A stretch of 64,000 bases of DNA from Emmonsiellopsis sp. PD_33. Its lineage: Eukaryota > Ascomycota > Eurotiomycetes > Onygenales > Ajellomycetaceae. Made by a program: the position numbers and the translations under genes. Where the stretch lies: positions 18,210 to 82,209 of the forward strand of contig JANTQF010000150.1 of NCBI GenBank assembly GCA_032988165.1, in the 5' to 3' direction. This document shows, in pieces, positions 1 to 9,895 of the stretch. Positions within the stretch are counted from its first letter, which is position 1, and the number at the start of each line of letters is the position of its first letter. Under the pieces are notes generated by a model. It ran no database searches, had not been told where the DNA came from, and saw nothing but the letters and a program-made list of their open reading frames with translations.

Positions 1-232
1 ATGCCCCCAGTACAAACAGAGGCCCTGTCAATGGTCAGCGGTGGTCTCACGTATTTCTTGTCTTCAAGTTGCGGTCGTTTGGAGCTGGCAGAAAATTACG
101 TCAGCCACGATGCCGCACGCTAGTCCGTGTCGATCTGCCGCAGATAAATATCAACAGAGCTGCTCCAACATCAACATCAGCACTTACAGCAGTTGTCTTG
201 ATGCGCGATGGAGGCAGATACAGCACACAATA

Positions 233-973
233 ATGGACTACGATGATGATGAATACTTCCTGCCCCTCGAGGACCAACGCGTCTTTGGGGCCGGCATCAA
301 GCGGAAACGAGTCCCCTTCGTCCCCTCCAGCGAGGCTGTTCTCTCTACGTCAAAAGACACATCCGGCACGTCTAGCATACAGTCGCCACAATCAGAGCCC
401 TCCTCGATAGGAGACAAATACCTATCCATCGTTCTCTCCTCATCTGGAGCAAGGAATAGTAACCCAGATTCCTCTCTCGCGCGCTCCAAATCCACCCCGC
501 CATCGGCATTACCATCCGAATCTAACTCCGCGTTGACATGCGAAATATGCCGGCTTCCTCTATCTTCTGCTCCGCCGCGCTCTAAAGACGATGGGAACAC
601 AGCTCAGCCGCATGAGGCCAGCCTCGCACACCAAGTTTGCCTCCCACACTCTCACCCCCCCTCCGCCATAGACCGTACGCGGACCGGATATAAATATCTC
701 TCTACACAGGGCTGGGATCCAGATTCCCGCCTGGGACTAGGTGCAAGGGGACAGGGGATACAAATACCAATAAAAATCAAGGTAAAGAATGACACTCTGG
801 GACTGGGGATCAAGCCTCCCAAGCCCAACGAGAGGCCGGCCAAGGTGAAGAAAGAGGAGAAATTAAATGCGAAGCAGGTGCGGAAGATGGAACAGGAGTC
901 GAAGCATAAGGGGGATAAGTTGAGAGAGATGTTTTATTCTCGGGAGGATGTTGAGAAGTACCTGGGTCGGTGA
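233..973 (+). CDS. G-patch domain protein (GPANK1-like)
   Basis: Single-exon gene of 246 residues if translation starts at the ATG at 233, which opens an acidic stretch (MDYDDDEYFLP). The frame stays open upstream to an ATG at 41, but that extra part is basic and low in complexity, so I prefer 233. The C-terminal third holds a G-patch-like segment (GWDPDSRLGLGARGQG, then DTLGLGIKPP) followed by a Lys/Glu-rich helix ending EDVEKYLGR. This arrangement resembles the C-terminus of human GPANK1. G-patch domains usually bind RNA or activate DEAH helicases; the specific role here is unknown. The N-terminal half is Ser/Pro-rich and probably disordered, with a CxxC pair (CEIC) in the middle. It lies near the window edge, so an upstream exon outside the window cannot be excluded. 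Confidence 0.75.
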   Translation: MDYDDDEYFLPLEDQRVFGAGIKRKRVPFVPSSEAVLSTSKDTSGTSSIQSPQSEPSSIGDKYLSIVLSSSGARNSNPDSSLARSKSTPPSALPSESNSALTCEICRLPLSSAPPRSKDDGNTAQPHEASLAHQVCLPHSHPPSAIDRTRTGYKYLSTQGWDPDSRLGLGARGQGIQIPIKIKVKNDTLGLGIKPPKPNERPAKVKKEEKLNAKQVRKMEQESKHKGDKLREMFYSREDVEKYLGR

Positions 974-1502
974 GTCAATGTATTGCGTTGATGGTGATCT
1001 GGCCAGTTTGAGAGACGAAGTTTGGTGAACTCCCGAAAGGTTGGTGGTTTCTTTTATGTAATATTGATACCATTCACGTCCGTATGATATTTTCTTGTTG
1101 TGATGACATTGTTAAATAGATTTCCTAATGTCCTACTAAGAAATGATAGGAAATCTTTCCACTTTGCAAGTACCTCTAAATATCAGAGTCCTAGTGGACT
1201 AGGCTCACGCTACGCTACTGGAATACCTGGTCCTAGTCATTTCAAGGTTGCAAGCTGCAAGCTGTTGCGAATGTGACACTCTTTCTCGTCATTACTGCCT
1301 GGATGTAGGCATGAATCGATCACACATCCTATATACGTGTCCAAAATAGTGGCCAAGGAGGATGAACCCATGATGTGGCTTCTTCTATTCGATCATTGTA
1401 TAATAACTCCAAGGGACCCCATAGCTAACGCATTTTTCCCTCGCAAGATCTTCCGCCGTTTTGGAGAGACCAGCCTCGAAGTCATCATTCAAATTCAAAA
1501 CC
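974..1502. other. intergenic: G-patch 3' end and Hsp70-like promoter
   Basis: 529 bp with no supported gene. It holds the 3' end of the G-patch gene and the promoter of the downstream Hsp70-like gene. A small imperfect inverted repeat (GAGTCCTAG...CTAGGCTC) lies at about 1186-1206. Short open frames here overlap the next gene's leader and have no recognisable domain. Confidence 0.6.
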
Positions 1503-3172
1503 ATGACACCACAACGAACCCGAAATATCTCCACAATAAGCTTCATCTCTCTCGTCCTCCTCTGCCTTTGTGTGGCCGTACACATACGTCCTGCAGCATG
1601 CTTTGACTGTGGCATGGGTCGAGGTTCTGTGCCTGGCCCACCCATTGTTGGTATGGATATAGGGACCACGCAATCGTAAGTTTCCCCAAGCTTAATGAAT
1701 ATAATTCCTAGAAACTGACAAGATGTACGGTTTAATCTAGCTCTGTCGGAGTGATTCGTCACGGCAAAGTTGACGTTCTTGCCAATGACAAAGACAATCG
1801 TCTGATACCGTCGTATATTGCCTGGAGAGACCAGGAGCTCCTTGTAGGTGAAGCCGCGAAGGAGCAGTATCTTTTGGCGCCGGAGACGGGTATTTTTGGT
1901 CTCAAGTAGGTCATCTATCTTGACCAGGGAACCTTGCAACGGATTCCATCCAGGCAGCCTAAATCCTGATGACAATACAGCCACATAATCGGCCGAAACT
2001 ACGACGAACTCGAGCAACATATACTGCTCCGCCACCCTAATCTCATCAACTCAAACAACAAACCCCTGCTTAAGATCGAAACGGCAAACGGCACTATAAA
2101 CTTCAAGCCGGAAGAAGCCCTGACAATCCTAATCCGCCACCTGAAAACGATCGCCGAAAGCCACCTCGACAACCCCGTAACCGAGGCCGTCATCGCCATC
2201 CCCAGGAATTCCAGGAACACCTACCGCGTCGCGTTAGAACACGCCAGTCAGCGCGCCAGCTTCCAATATGCCCAATTCTGGAACGATGACGCCGCCACAG
2301 CCGTAGCCAACGGGTTCAACATGGTCGAAGACGAAGAGCTCGGGATCATCATAGACATCGGCGGGGGTTCAACCAAAGTGACAGTTTTAGAACATGACAA
2401 CGGCGTCCTCGACCCGCTAGGTTTCGCCAGCGACCCCTCAATTGGCGGGGAGGAATTCGACAACCGAATCATCGACTACTTCATAAACCACAACTACAAC
2501 AACCTAGTCATGGATATCCGAAACGACCAGCCCGCCATGGCGAAACTAAAACACGAAGCCGAGCGCGCCAAAATCGCCCTCTCCTCAATAACCGACACAA
2601 GGACAGCGAGCATGAAAATCCCAGCCCTCGCCCACCCAACCACCGGCACCACCACCGAATATTTCACCACTTACCTATCCCGCGACGAGTTCGACTCCAT
2701 AACCGCCTCCCTCCTCACCCGGCTCACCACGTCCCTCATCCCGCAAGCCCTAGCCGCAGCGCAAATCACCAACACCTCCTCAATACCCCACATCTTCCTC
2801 ACCGGCGGAGGCGCACATATCCCCCAAGTCCAATCCCTCGTCACCCAGTTCTTCGAGCGCAAGTTTATCCCCGCCGTCGTCGCGCCGGAGTTTAGTGTTG
2901 TTGCTGGAACGGCGATCGGCGGCGGGTATCGTTCTGAGTCTGTGCCATCGTGGATTGTACCCATGGGTCCGGCGCCGGCGAGGATGGAGGAGATGGTTGG
3001 GGAGAGGTTTAGGTGGAGGGGGGAGAGGGGTGGGGAGGATGCGTATACTACTATGGGCCGGCGGGGGCCGGTGGATTTGATTCCGTTTGTTTCTATGAAT
3101 GGGACGGGGGAGAAGCGGGAGGGGGCGGTGAAGGGGTCGTGGTGGTGGTCGTGGTGGTGGTCGTGGTGGTGA
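1503..3172 (+). CDS. ER-type Hsp70 family protein, ATPase domain only (HSPA13-like)
   Basis: Three exons: 1503-1675, 1741-1905, 1981-3172; 509 residues. The start at 1503 gives a short n-region and a clear signal peptide (hydrophobic run ISLVLLCLCVAV) ending near AACFDC; an in-frame ATG at 1461 would only lengthen it. Hsp70 ATPase motifs follow in order: phosphate-1 loop DIGTTQSSVGVI, IPSYIAW, phosphate-2 loop IIDIGGGSTKV with GGEEFDNR, and adenosine motif FLTGGGAHIPQV. The usual NEPTAAALAYG block is degenerate (NDDAATAVANG). No substrate-binding domain or ER-retention signal follows. This layout (signal peptide plus Hsp70 core) is that of vertebrate HSPA13/STCH, so a lumenal or secretory-pathway role is inferred. 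The last 12 residues are a Ser/Trp repeat coded by a 12-nt tandem repeat. A possible splice 3169-3222 would only change the end to WML. Confidence 0.8.
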
Positions 3173-3638
3173 GCTTCTGCTGGGTGATTTTTGGATTTTT
3201 TTTTCTTTGTGTCTGATTGTAGGATGCTCTAGAAAGAATTACGACGGAGTATAGCATTTGTTTTAAGGGTCATACCCGATAGATTACCACTTATGTACAC
3301 ACGTACGTACATGATGCGAACAATTGGATACGAGCAGATACTCAGGACTAGACGAAGAAGCGGTGGAAGTTTGGAAAAAACTTAATTACATGAGGGGGGA
3401 AAAAGATCAGGGATATAACACTCCGCCAGATGCGCCGCGCCAATTCTATGCTAGAGACAAAGGTGACAATAAAAGGAGCAAGCGAAAATAGGATGATCAT
3501 GATACTTGCATGATGAGTTGTAGGGAAGTCAAATAGATAGGCTGGCTTGCAAAGATAGCACGGATTTGGACAAGGGGGAAAGGAAGTTAATAAAATGAGC
3601 GAACAAATACCAACACACACACACTCCGGATTAATCAA
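3173..3638. other. convergent 3' region between Hsp70-like gene and SEC1
   Basis: 466 bp between two stop codons that face each other. T-rich just after the Hsp70-like stop, then A-rich (U-rich on the SEC1 transcript). One UGUACAUA sequence occurs on the minus strand at about 3297-3290, some 340 nt past the SEC1 stop. No gene is supported. Confidence 0.6.
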
Positions 3639-6156
3639 TCACTTGAAAAAATTCCTCTTCTTCTTCTCCTTCTCCTTTTCCTTCTCCTTCCTCGCCAGCT
3701 TGCTACTACTATGATGACCCGACTGATGGGGAGCAGGCGGCGTCGGCTGAGCAGCGCCATTAACGGCCTTGCGGGTAGGTCCATCACCCCGCGAGCTAAT
3801 AGTCATCGAAGCGAGCCCGGCTGTAGGGGGCGGCTGGTCCCGTTCGAACAGATGTGCAGGGGCTTTAGGCTGTGGTCTGTCGGCAGGGAGGTCAAGACGT
3901 CTCTTGTCCACACTCAGGTCGCCGAGTTGTCGGAGGAAGAGTTTAGGAGTGAGCATGTGCGATGAGGCGAGGTAAACGTCTTTAGATGTGGTGTTGGAGA
4001 TTTCGTAGCATGCGCGGGCTTCAGAGAAGGTTGCGCCGCCGGCCATGAAGACGATGACTCGCTGGCGGGGTTCGGAGGCTGTGGGGCGGGTTCGGGCCCA
4101 GGTTGGTTTTGCGCTTCGGAGGGAAGATTGGGAAACGTTCTCTTGGCCCATGGTGCCGTCCGGGTCTAGGTGGGGTTTGGTGTAGGGAAATATTGTGGCG
4201 TCTAGGGTGCCTCGATTCTGCTCTTCCAGGAGAAGTTTCAGATTGGTGTCGAATCGGGAAAGGGCAGAATCATCCTCGCTTGTCTGTTGAGGGGGCTTTC
4301 GCGGAAACAAAGGCTCGGTTGGGGGTTTTGTGTCTTTGAGAGGCTTTTGTACTCTCGCGCCCAATAGATCGAGATTATATATGACTTCAGCGTCCTGCGG
4401 AGGAAGTTGAGAATGAGCGAGGAGTTTTTTGATGTCTCCGGCAAGGAGCCCATCGCGATAGAGAATATACAGTATGATTAGTCGCAGACGGTCAGATGGG
4501 CCAACAGAATCCTCGTCCAATAGGCGGACCAACTGGTCAGCCAAGTCCTTTGGCTTTCGGTAGTCTTCATCTAGGCCAGTTGCAAGAGACTGCGAAATAT
4601 TAGTTTACGGTCGTTGCATTAAATTATGGGTAAAAAATAGATTCCGTACCTGCTCAACAGAAGCAACTTCCATTAGTTTGTGATCCTGGAACAATTTCAT
4701 GCATTCCTGGGCCATATTAAGATGTAGGGTATAAGAGTTTTTGCCCTCTTGGAACTCTGTTAACCCAGCAAGCATATCTCTAATAGTGTTCACATTCGCG
4801 GCAGCGTTACTGAGAATAATAATCAATGTCAGCGGAACAAAACCACAGGAAAAAAAAAAAAAAACCATAGCCAGTGATTATCAGGGTTTCGACTTACCTG
4901 TCTGCAAACTGAGGGTTGTCCGCTCTGAATTTGTTGAAATCATCAACAAGTTTGCCAAGCAAGTCTTTCATGTGTAAATGTCGATTATCAACCCAGGTTT
5001 TATCACTCTCGGAGATTTCCATCTCTTTAACCTCCTCGCCCGGTAATCCCTCATTTAGAGTAGTCTTGTAGGTGATTTTATCGCCCTCTTTTATAGGTAA
5101 AAGATCATGAGCCATGGCTTGGTATGTAAATTCGTGGACTAGGGGGGAATAGAGATCCACCGAACGATCCAAAATATAAAGAATTCCACGTGGACGTGGC
5201 GAAGGGGGAGGATAATCTTGGCGTTCTTGGGCATACTGGTCTAGTTCGTCCTGAACAAAGCGGGCCAGATGGGAGCACAGAACACTCGCCTCGTGGGTTG
5301 GGTTCTTTGGGCGATAATATCGGATTATGGGGTACTCGCCGAGCGAAACGCATATGGAAACGATCTAGATGGCATTAGATACGCATGAAAACATTGCGAC
5401 ATAAGCAGATATACTAACCCTTTGCGCTAGGTCATCGAGATGGCCCTTGATCAAAGTGTTACAGGCGGGGTGGAAAAGGGTTGGAAAGCTCCATGGATCT
5501 CTGAATATTGCGACGTGGGCTTCTCTTGGGAAATAATTAATATTCATAACGCGGAAATCAGCGATCTGATCCCGGGCCATTGAAGACCTCTGTATCCGGT
5601 TCCGCAATTGGGGATCGAGATCTGCCTCGCGTTAGAAAAGCCGTTCTAGCAACATGGGGTTTTAGACAGCTAACTTGACAGCCAAACCAAAAACGATCTC
5701 CGATAGCGACGGCGCTCCAAATCGGCCATAACGCAGTCCACAATATGTGGTAATGGGGACAGTATATAGAGCGCATCCATGTCTTTATTGACTGGCCGCC
5801 GTGCTTCGATCTGCTCGATATCTTTTGCCCTTAGCGCGGTTCTGGTGGAAAATGGTGCTGAACCCCTTACTCGTGACATTTTCGTTTAAGATATCGTCCT
5901 CCTTGACAGCATTATCGATCAGCTTCCGGCTGCCTTCGTCCACTACCAGGACTTTCCACTGCAGATAACGGGGAGTCAGCGGGGACCTCACGGGGGGCGG
6001 GGGAGGGGTAGAGGCTCCCTCACGTCTCTACCACCGGCAAAGCGGACGGTGTCCAGAATAACTACGATAGGTTAGCCAACGGGTGCGGACCGTGATAGGA
6101 GCTGGGAAAAGAGGATACGTGCCTCTGCGCTGGATCTCTATCAAGGAGGAGTCCAT
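3639..6156 (-). CDS. SEC1: Sec1/Munc18 family protein SEC1
   Basis: Eight exons on the minus strand: 6156-6123, 6061-6024, 5958-5871, 5821-5675, 5621-5419, 5364-4898, 4809-4650, 4589-3639; 695 residues. The protein opens MDSSLIEIQRRVILDTVR and continues with Sec1 landmarks: KVLVVDEGSRKLIDN, DMDALYILSPLPHIVDCVM, FRDPWSFPTLFHPACN, YILDRSVDLYSPLVHEFTYQ, DMLAGLTEFQEGKN. Sec1 binds assembled syntaxin/SNARE complexes at the plasma membrane and promotes exocytosis. The C-terminus has a fungal low-complexity extension ending in a Lys/Glu run. The first intron (6122-6062) only keeps frame if its donor is GC (AG|GCACGT); the nearby GT at 6118 breaks the frame. It is divergent from SUV3, with 422 bp between start codons. 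Confidence 0.95.
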
Positions 6157-6578
6157 CGTGGCGGTTGGGGGTCAGGAAGAACCATAGACAGCTGCAGGCC
6201 GCAAAGCGCGGGATCCGACAGCAGACTCGAGGTAACGGGGCGCGGGGAGTAGCACGGACAGGCACAGCAGACACGACAAGGGCGAGAGAGCAGCGTGGTG
6301 GGGGCTGTGGTTGCGGAGGGATGGGTGGTGGGAGCAGATGAAGTTGGCGTGGAGCCGCCTTTGACCCTGGCTCATTACCGCGTTTGGGCTGCGCGGCTCA
6401 AAGACCCCGCTAGACCCAATGCGTGGGGCCGCGGCAGTCGGAGTCTCGTTGTTCCGTCCCGGCAACTTTTTTGATGCTCTCTGCGCCGACGACATCCCTC
6501 ACCACGGCCAATTCTGCTTGTCCCTCGATCCCGCCAGTCTATCGCTGAAGGCGGCTGGCTATCTGTTCGTCTCCAGGC
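6157..6578. promoter_or_regulatory. shared divergent promoter SEC1 / SUV3
   Basis: 422 bp between the start codons of SEC1 (minus) and SUV3 (plus), GC-rich. Open frames run through it but show no domain and vary in frame relative to the real starts. Assigned as a bidirectional promoter from gene layout; no core motif is claimed. Confidence 0.55.
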
Positions 6579-9123
6579 ATGCAGCTATGGCGTGCGCCCC
6601 GAGGCCAATGTCTTCTTTGTGCCTTCCACCCGCTCATGCGGCCAGCAGTCCGCAGCTTCACCACATCGCCTCCATGGGAGAGGTCGAAATCCAAATCCAA
6701 AAAAGCCACCCTTAGCAGCCCAAAGAAGAAGGCCAACTTCGCAGACCCTGGATCGGATCGGTTGGACTCGCGGGCGTCTCGGGACCTGCCAAACGGGGTA
6801 TGTGCACACTCCACAGCCCACCCTACATTCAATCCAATACTAACTATTATTTCGAACACCATAGAAATCTGCCGCCCAAGCGCAAGCCCAGAAGACGAGA
6901 CGCAAAACAACGAAACAATACGAGAGATTTGCCTCCCTGGTACTCGCTACAGCCCACGATGTAAAATTCAAATACAAGAACAAGGCCAAATTAGCACCTG
7001 TCTGGACGGAGTTTATGCGAATATTATTAAAAGCTGTCGAAAATCCACGGCCCCCCAAAGACGATGCTGAGGAATTCGAAGAGTTCGAGGAACTCGAACA
7101 AGCGACCGAAGCTGAGAATGTTGAAGAAGGTAGCGAATCGGAGACTGCGGCTGCACAAGCTTGCGAAGTTGAAGCAGACCCGCCTGAGGATATTGCAGAA
7201 ACTACCTACGCCCGCGGTCTGAAGAGTACGTTGGAGGAGGCTTTCATTGAGGGCGGCCAGACAGAATTAACCAAGAAATTGGAGGAGGAATTTCGCTCTT
7301 ACGCTTACGATCGTGAGTTTTCGATGGACGTCGAGCAGCAGAAAAAAATCGCGGATCTCTGTAATACGACTGAATGGTACCCCGGGGCTCGTAGCCTTCA
7401 TCGCACAATCCACCTTCATGTTGGCCCCACCAATTCGGGCAAAACATACCATGCCTTGAAGAGGCTCGAAACCGCAAAGAATGGCTTTTATGCAGGACCC
7501 TTGCGGCTTCTAGCTCATGAGGTGTATAGTCGTTTTACTCAACAGGGAATCCCATGTGCCCTCGTAACGGGCGACGAGATTAAGATACCCGACAATCAAA
7601 TCCCGAGGATTTTTAGTAACACCGTGGAAATGGCACCATTTCAGGAGCTTGAGGTTGGTGTTATCGACGAAATTCAAATGATCGGGGACCCGAGAAGAGG
7701 TTGGGCATGGACCAAGGCAGTACTAGGCGCCCAAGTCCGCGAGCTCCATCTTTGTGGCGAAGAGCGTGTTGTTCCTTTGATCCGGACACTGGCCGCGCTG
7801 ACGGGAGATAAAATCGAGATCCACCGTTACGAACGCCTCAATCCATTAAAAGCAATGAGCACCAGCTTGAAAGGGAAGTTAAAAAATCTGCAAAAGGGCG
7901 ACTGTGTTGTCGCCTTTTCTCGTTTTGCCATCCATGGCTTGAAGAGGGACATTGAAAAAGCCACTGGCCGCAGAGCAGCCATTGTCTATGGTAGCTTGCC
8001 TGCGGAAATTCGGACCCAGCAAGCTAGTTTATTCAACGATCCCGACAACGATTACGACTTTTTGGTTGCCAGTGATGCCATTGGCATGGGTCTAAATCTG
8101 TGAGTCCATATTTTACCAACGTCCTTCCAAAAAAAAAAAAAAACAGTTATAGCGAATCTAACATACTTGTACAGGAGTTGCAAACGGATTATTTTTGAAT
8201 CTGTCGTGAAGAAACTCCCTTCGGGGTTCACACGGCTTACGGTTTCCGAAATCAAACAGATTGGAGGACGCGCCGGTCGGTATCGCGTAGCGAATCACAA
8301 GTCAGGAACAGACCAGAAAAAAGAAACGAATATTGGTTTCGTGACATCTCTTGAATCTGTCGACCTTCCTTTTATTCAACAAGCGTTGGCTTCGGAGCCG
8401 GATCCCATCCACGCTGCCTGTCTAATACCTAGCGATCATATAATCCAGCAATTCGCCGCTCATTTCCCGCTAGTGACCCCCTTTTCATACATCGTACAAC
8501 GTCTGTGCTCGATGGTCGAGGTTGATCCCAACTTCTTCCTTGCTAATACTTCCTCAATGTGGAAAGCACTGGAAATCATCGACGATATCAGTGGTTTAAC
8601 TGTGGAAGATAGAATCCTTTTCATGCATGCCCCAATAGACGGGCGAAATGTACAGGTGCAAAAAGTTGCCAAGGCCTTTGCACGATGCATTGCGCAAAAC
8701 AAGAGCGGCGATCTTATCGAAATCCCCGAAATCCCCTTCGACGTCCTTGATCGACCCGTTTCCGGCGACAAGGAGTATCTCTCCAGCCTCGAGATCCTGC
8801 ATCGGGCTCTGCTACTATATCTCTGGTTGAGCTTCAGAGCCGGCGGTGTGTTTACGAACCGAGAGCTTGCCACGCACGTGAAGGAGCTGGTGGAAGTGAA
8901 AATGGACCGAGCTTTGACTGAATTTTCTGCGAACCGGCAGTTACAGAAAGCTACTTCCCTTCGGAGACAGTTTGCACTACTTAAGCAACAAATGCAACGT
9001 TCGCTCCACGCAGACGGGGATACAGACGCAGAAGCTCTTGATGTCGAGTCGTTTGAGAAGAATCTGGGTCCTCTTGACGGCGAACTAAACGACGCACCAG
9101 AAACCGCTGCTAGAACAGCCTAA
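6579..9123 (+). CDS. SUV3: mitochondrial ATP-dependent RNA helicase SUV3
   Basis: Three exons: 6579-6797, 6865-8099, 8175-9123; 800 residues. The N-terminus (MQLWRAPRGQ...RSFTTSP) looks like a mitochondrial presequence, basic and free of acidic residues. Helicase motifs: Walker A GPTNSGKT at about 260-267, DEIQ at about 341-344, DAIGMGLNL, then IGGRAGRYR. The SUV3-specific C-terminal region follows (LEILHRALLLYLWLS). Suv3 is the helicase of the mitochondrial degradosome, paired with the exoribonuclease Dss1, and acts in mtRNA turnover and intron RNA recycling. The second intron falls inside the GLNL|S motif and its acceptor was fixed by that conserved block. An acidic linker (EEFEEFEELEQ) precedes the helicase core. 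Confidence 0.96.
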
Positions 9124-9895
9124 AGGGGGTAAAATTGCCGGTTACACCCCATTAAACCCCCTTCGCCCATCCACCGTCCAACCTAACTTGTCGCAATTCG
9201 CGCTTTTGGTCGGTAGTCCGATCCCTTTGCTGGGCATCATAGTCCTCCATGAAGACTATCATGCCTCCAACTCCAACTCAGGATCCTAGACCTCTTATCT
9301 CGAGCCAGCAAAACCCTCGCCTCCAAATCATACGTATCCTGATTTATGACCTGCATTTAGCGCTCCGCCATATCTATTTCTTTCGTTTTGCATAGAATAC
9401 CATCGACAGGATAGGGAGCCTGCCATGTTCTCATTATATAAATGCGTATCTATACAATGTTCGCTGAAAGATTGTTTTGATAACCCTGTATTAATATAGA
9501 GATCACTTTTTCATTGTTCTGCTGTTTTTCATACAGTATCCCTTGAGCTACTTGTTTTGGCCACTCTGTACCAATAGAAATGACTTCTTCCGCTTCAAAT
9601 GTGTTTTGAAAACCAATCTATATATAAATTCCCACTCGCATCGAACATTTTTAGTTTAGAATAATTTACATACTTCATTTCAACATTCGATAAAAAAAGC
9701 CCAAACTTTAATTGGTTGGTGGCAAGACCTGAGCTTCAACGGATCCCGCAACAACAATAATCCGTAACTTCTCCGGATATCAACCTGGCCAGCAGAAATC
9801 TAATGATCCCCAAACACTCCCTCACTCTCTTTCCCGCGCCCCCCCCTAAATTTACACGTTCCAGATCCCTCCCTGCTTCCAGCAGAGTAGGCAGC
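9124..9895. other. SUV3 3' region and PRP22 promoter/leader
   Basis: 772 bp, AT-rich. The SUV3 end carries two ten-base UGUA(N)4UA-type sequences (TGTATTAATA near 9489 and TGTACCAATA near 9568) that resemble PUF-protein sites with a longer spacer. The last ~90 bp stay open in the PRP22 frame (ATG at 9803) but look like leader. Confidence 0.5.

Noticed and set aside
3290..3297. UGUACAUA 3' of SEC1
   Set aside because: About 340 nt past the stop, no C at -2, in a convergent region; treated as background.
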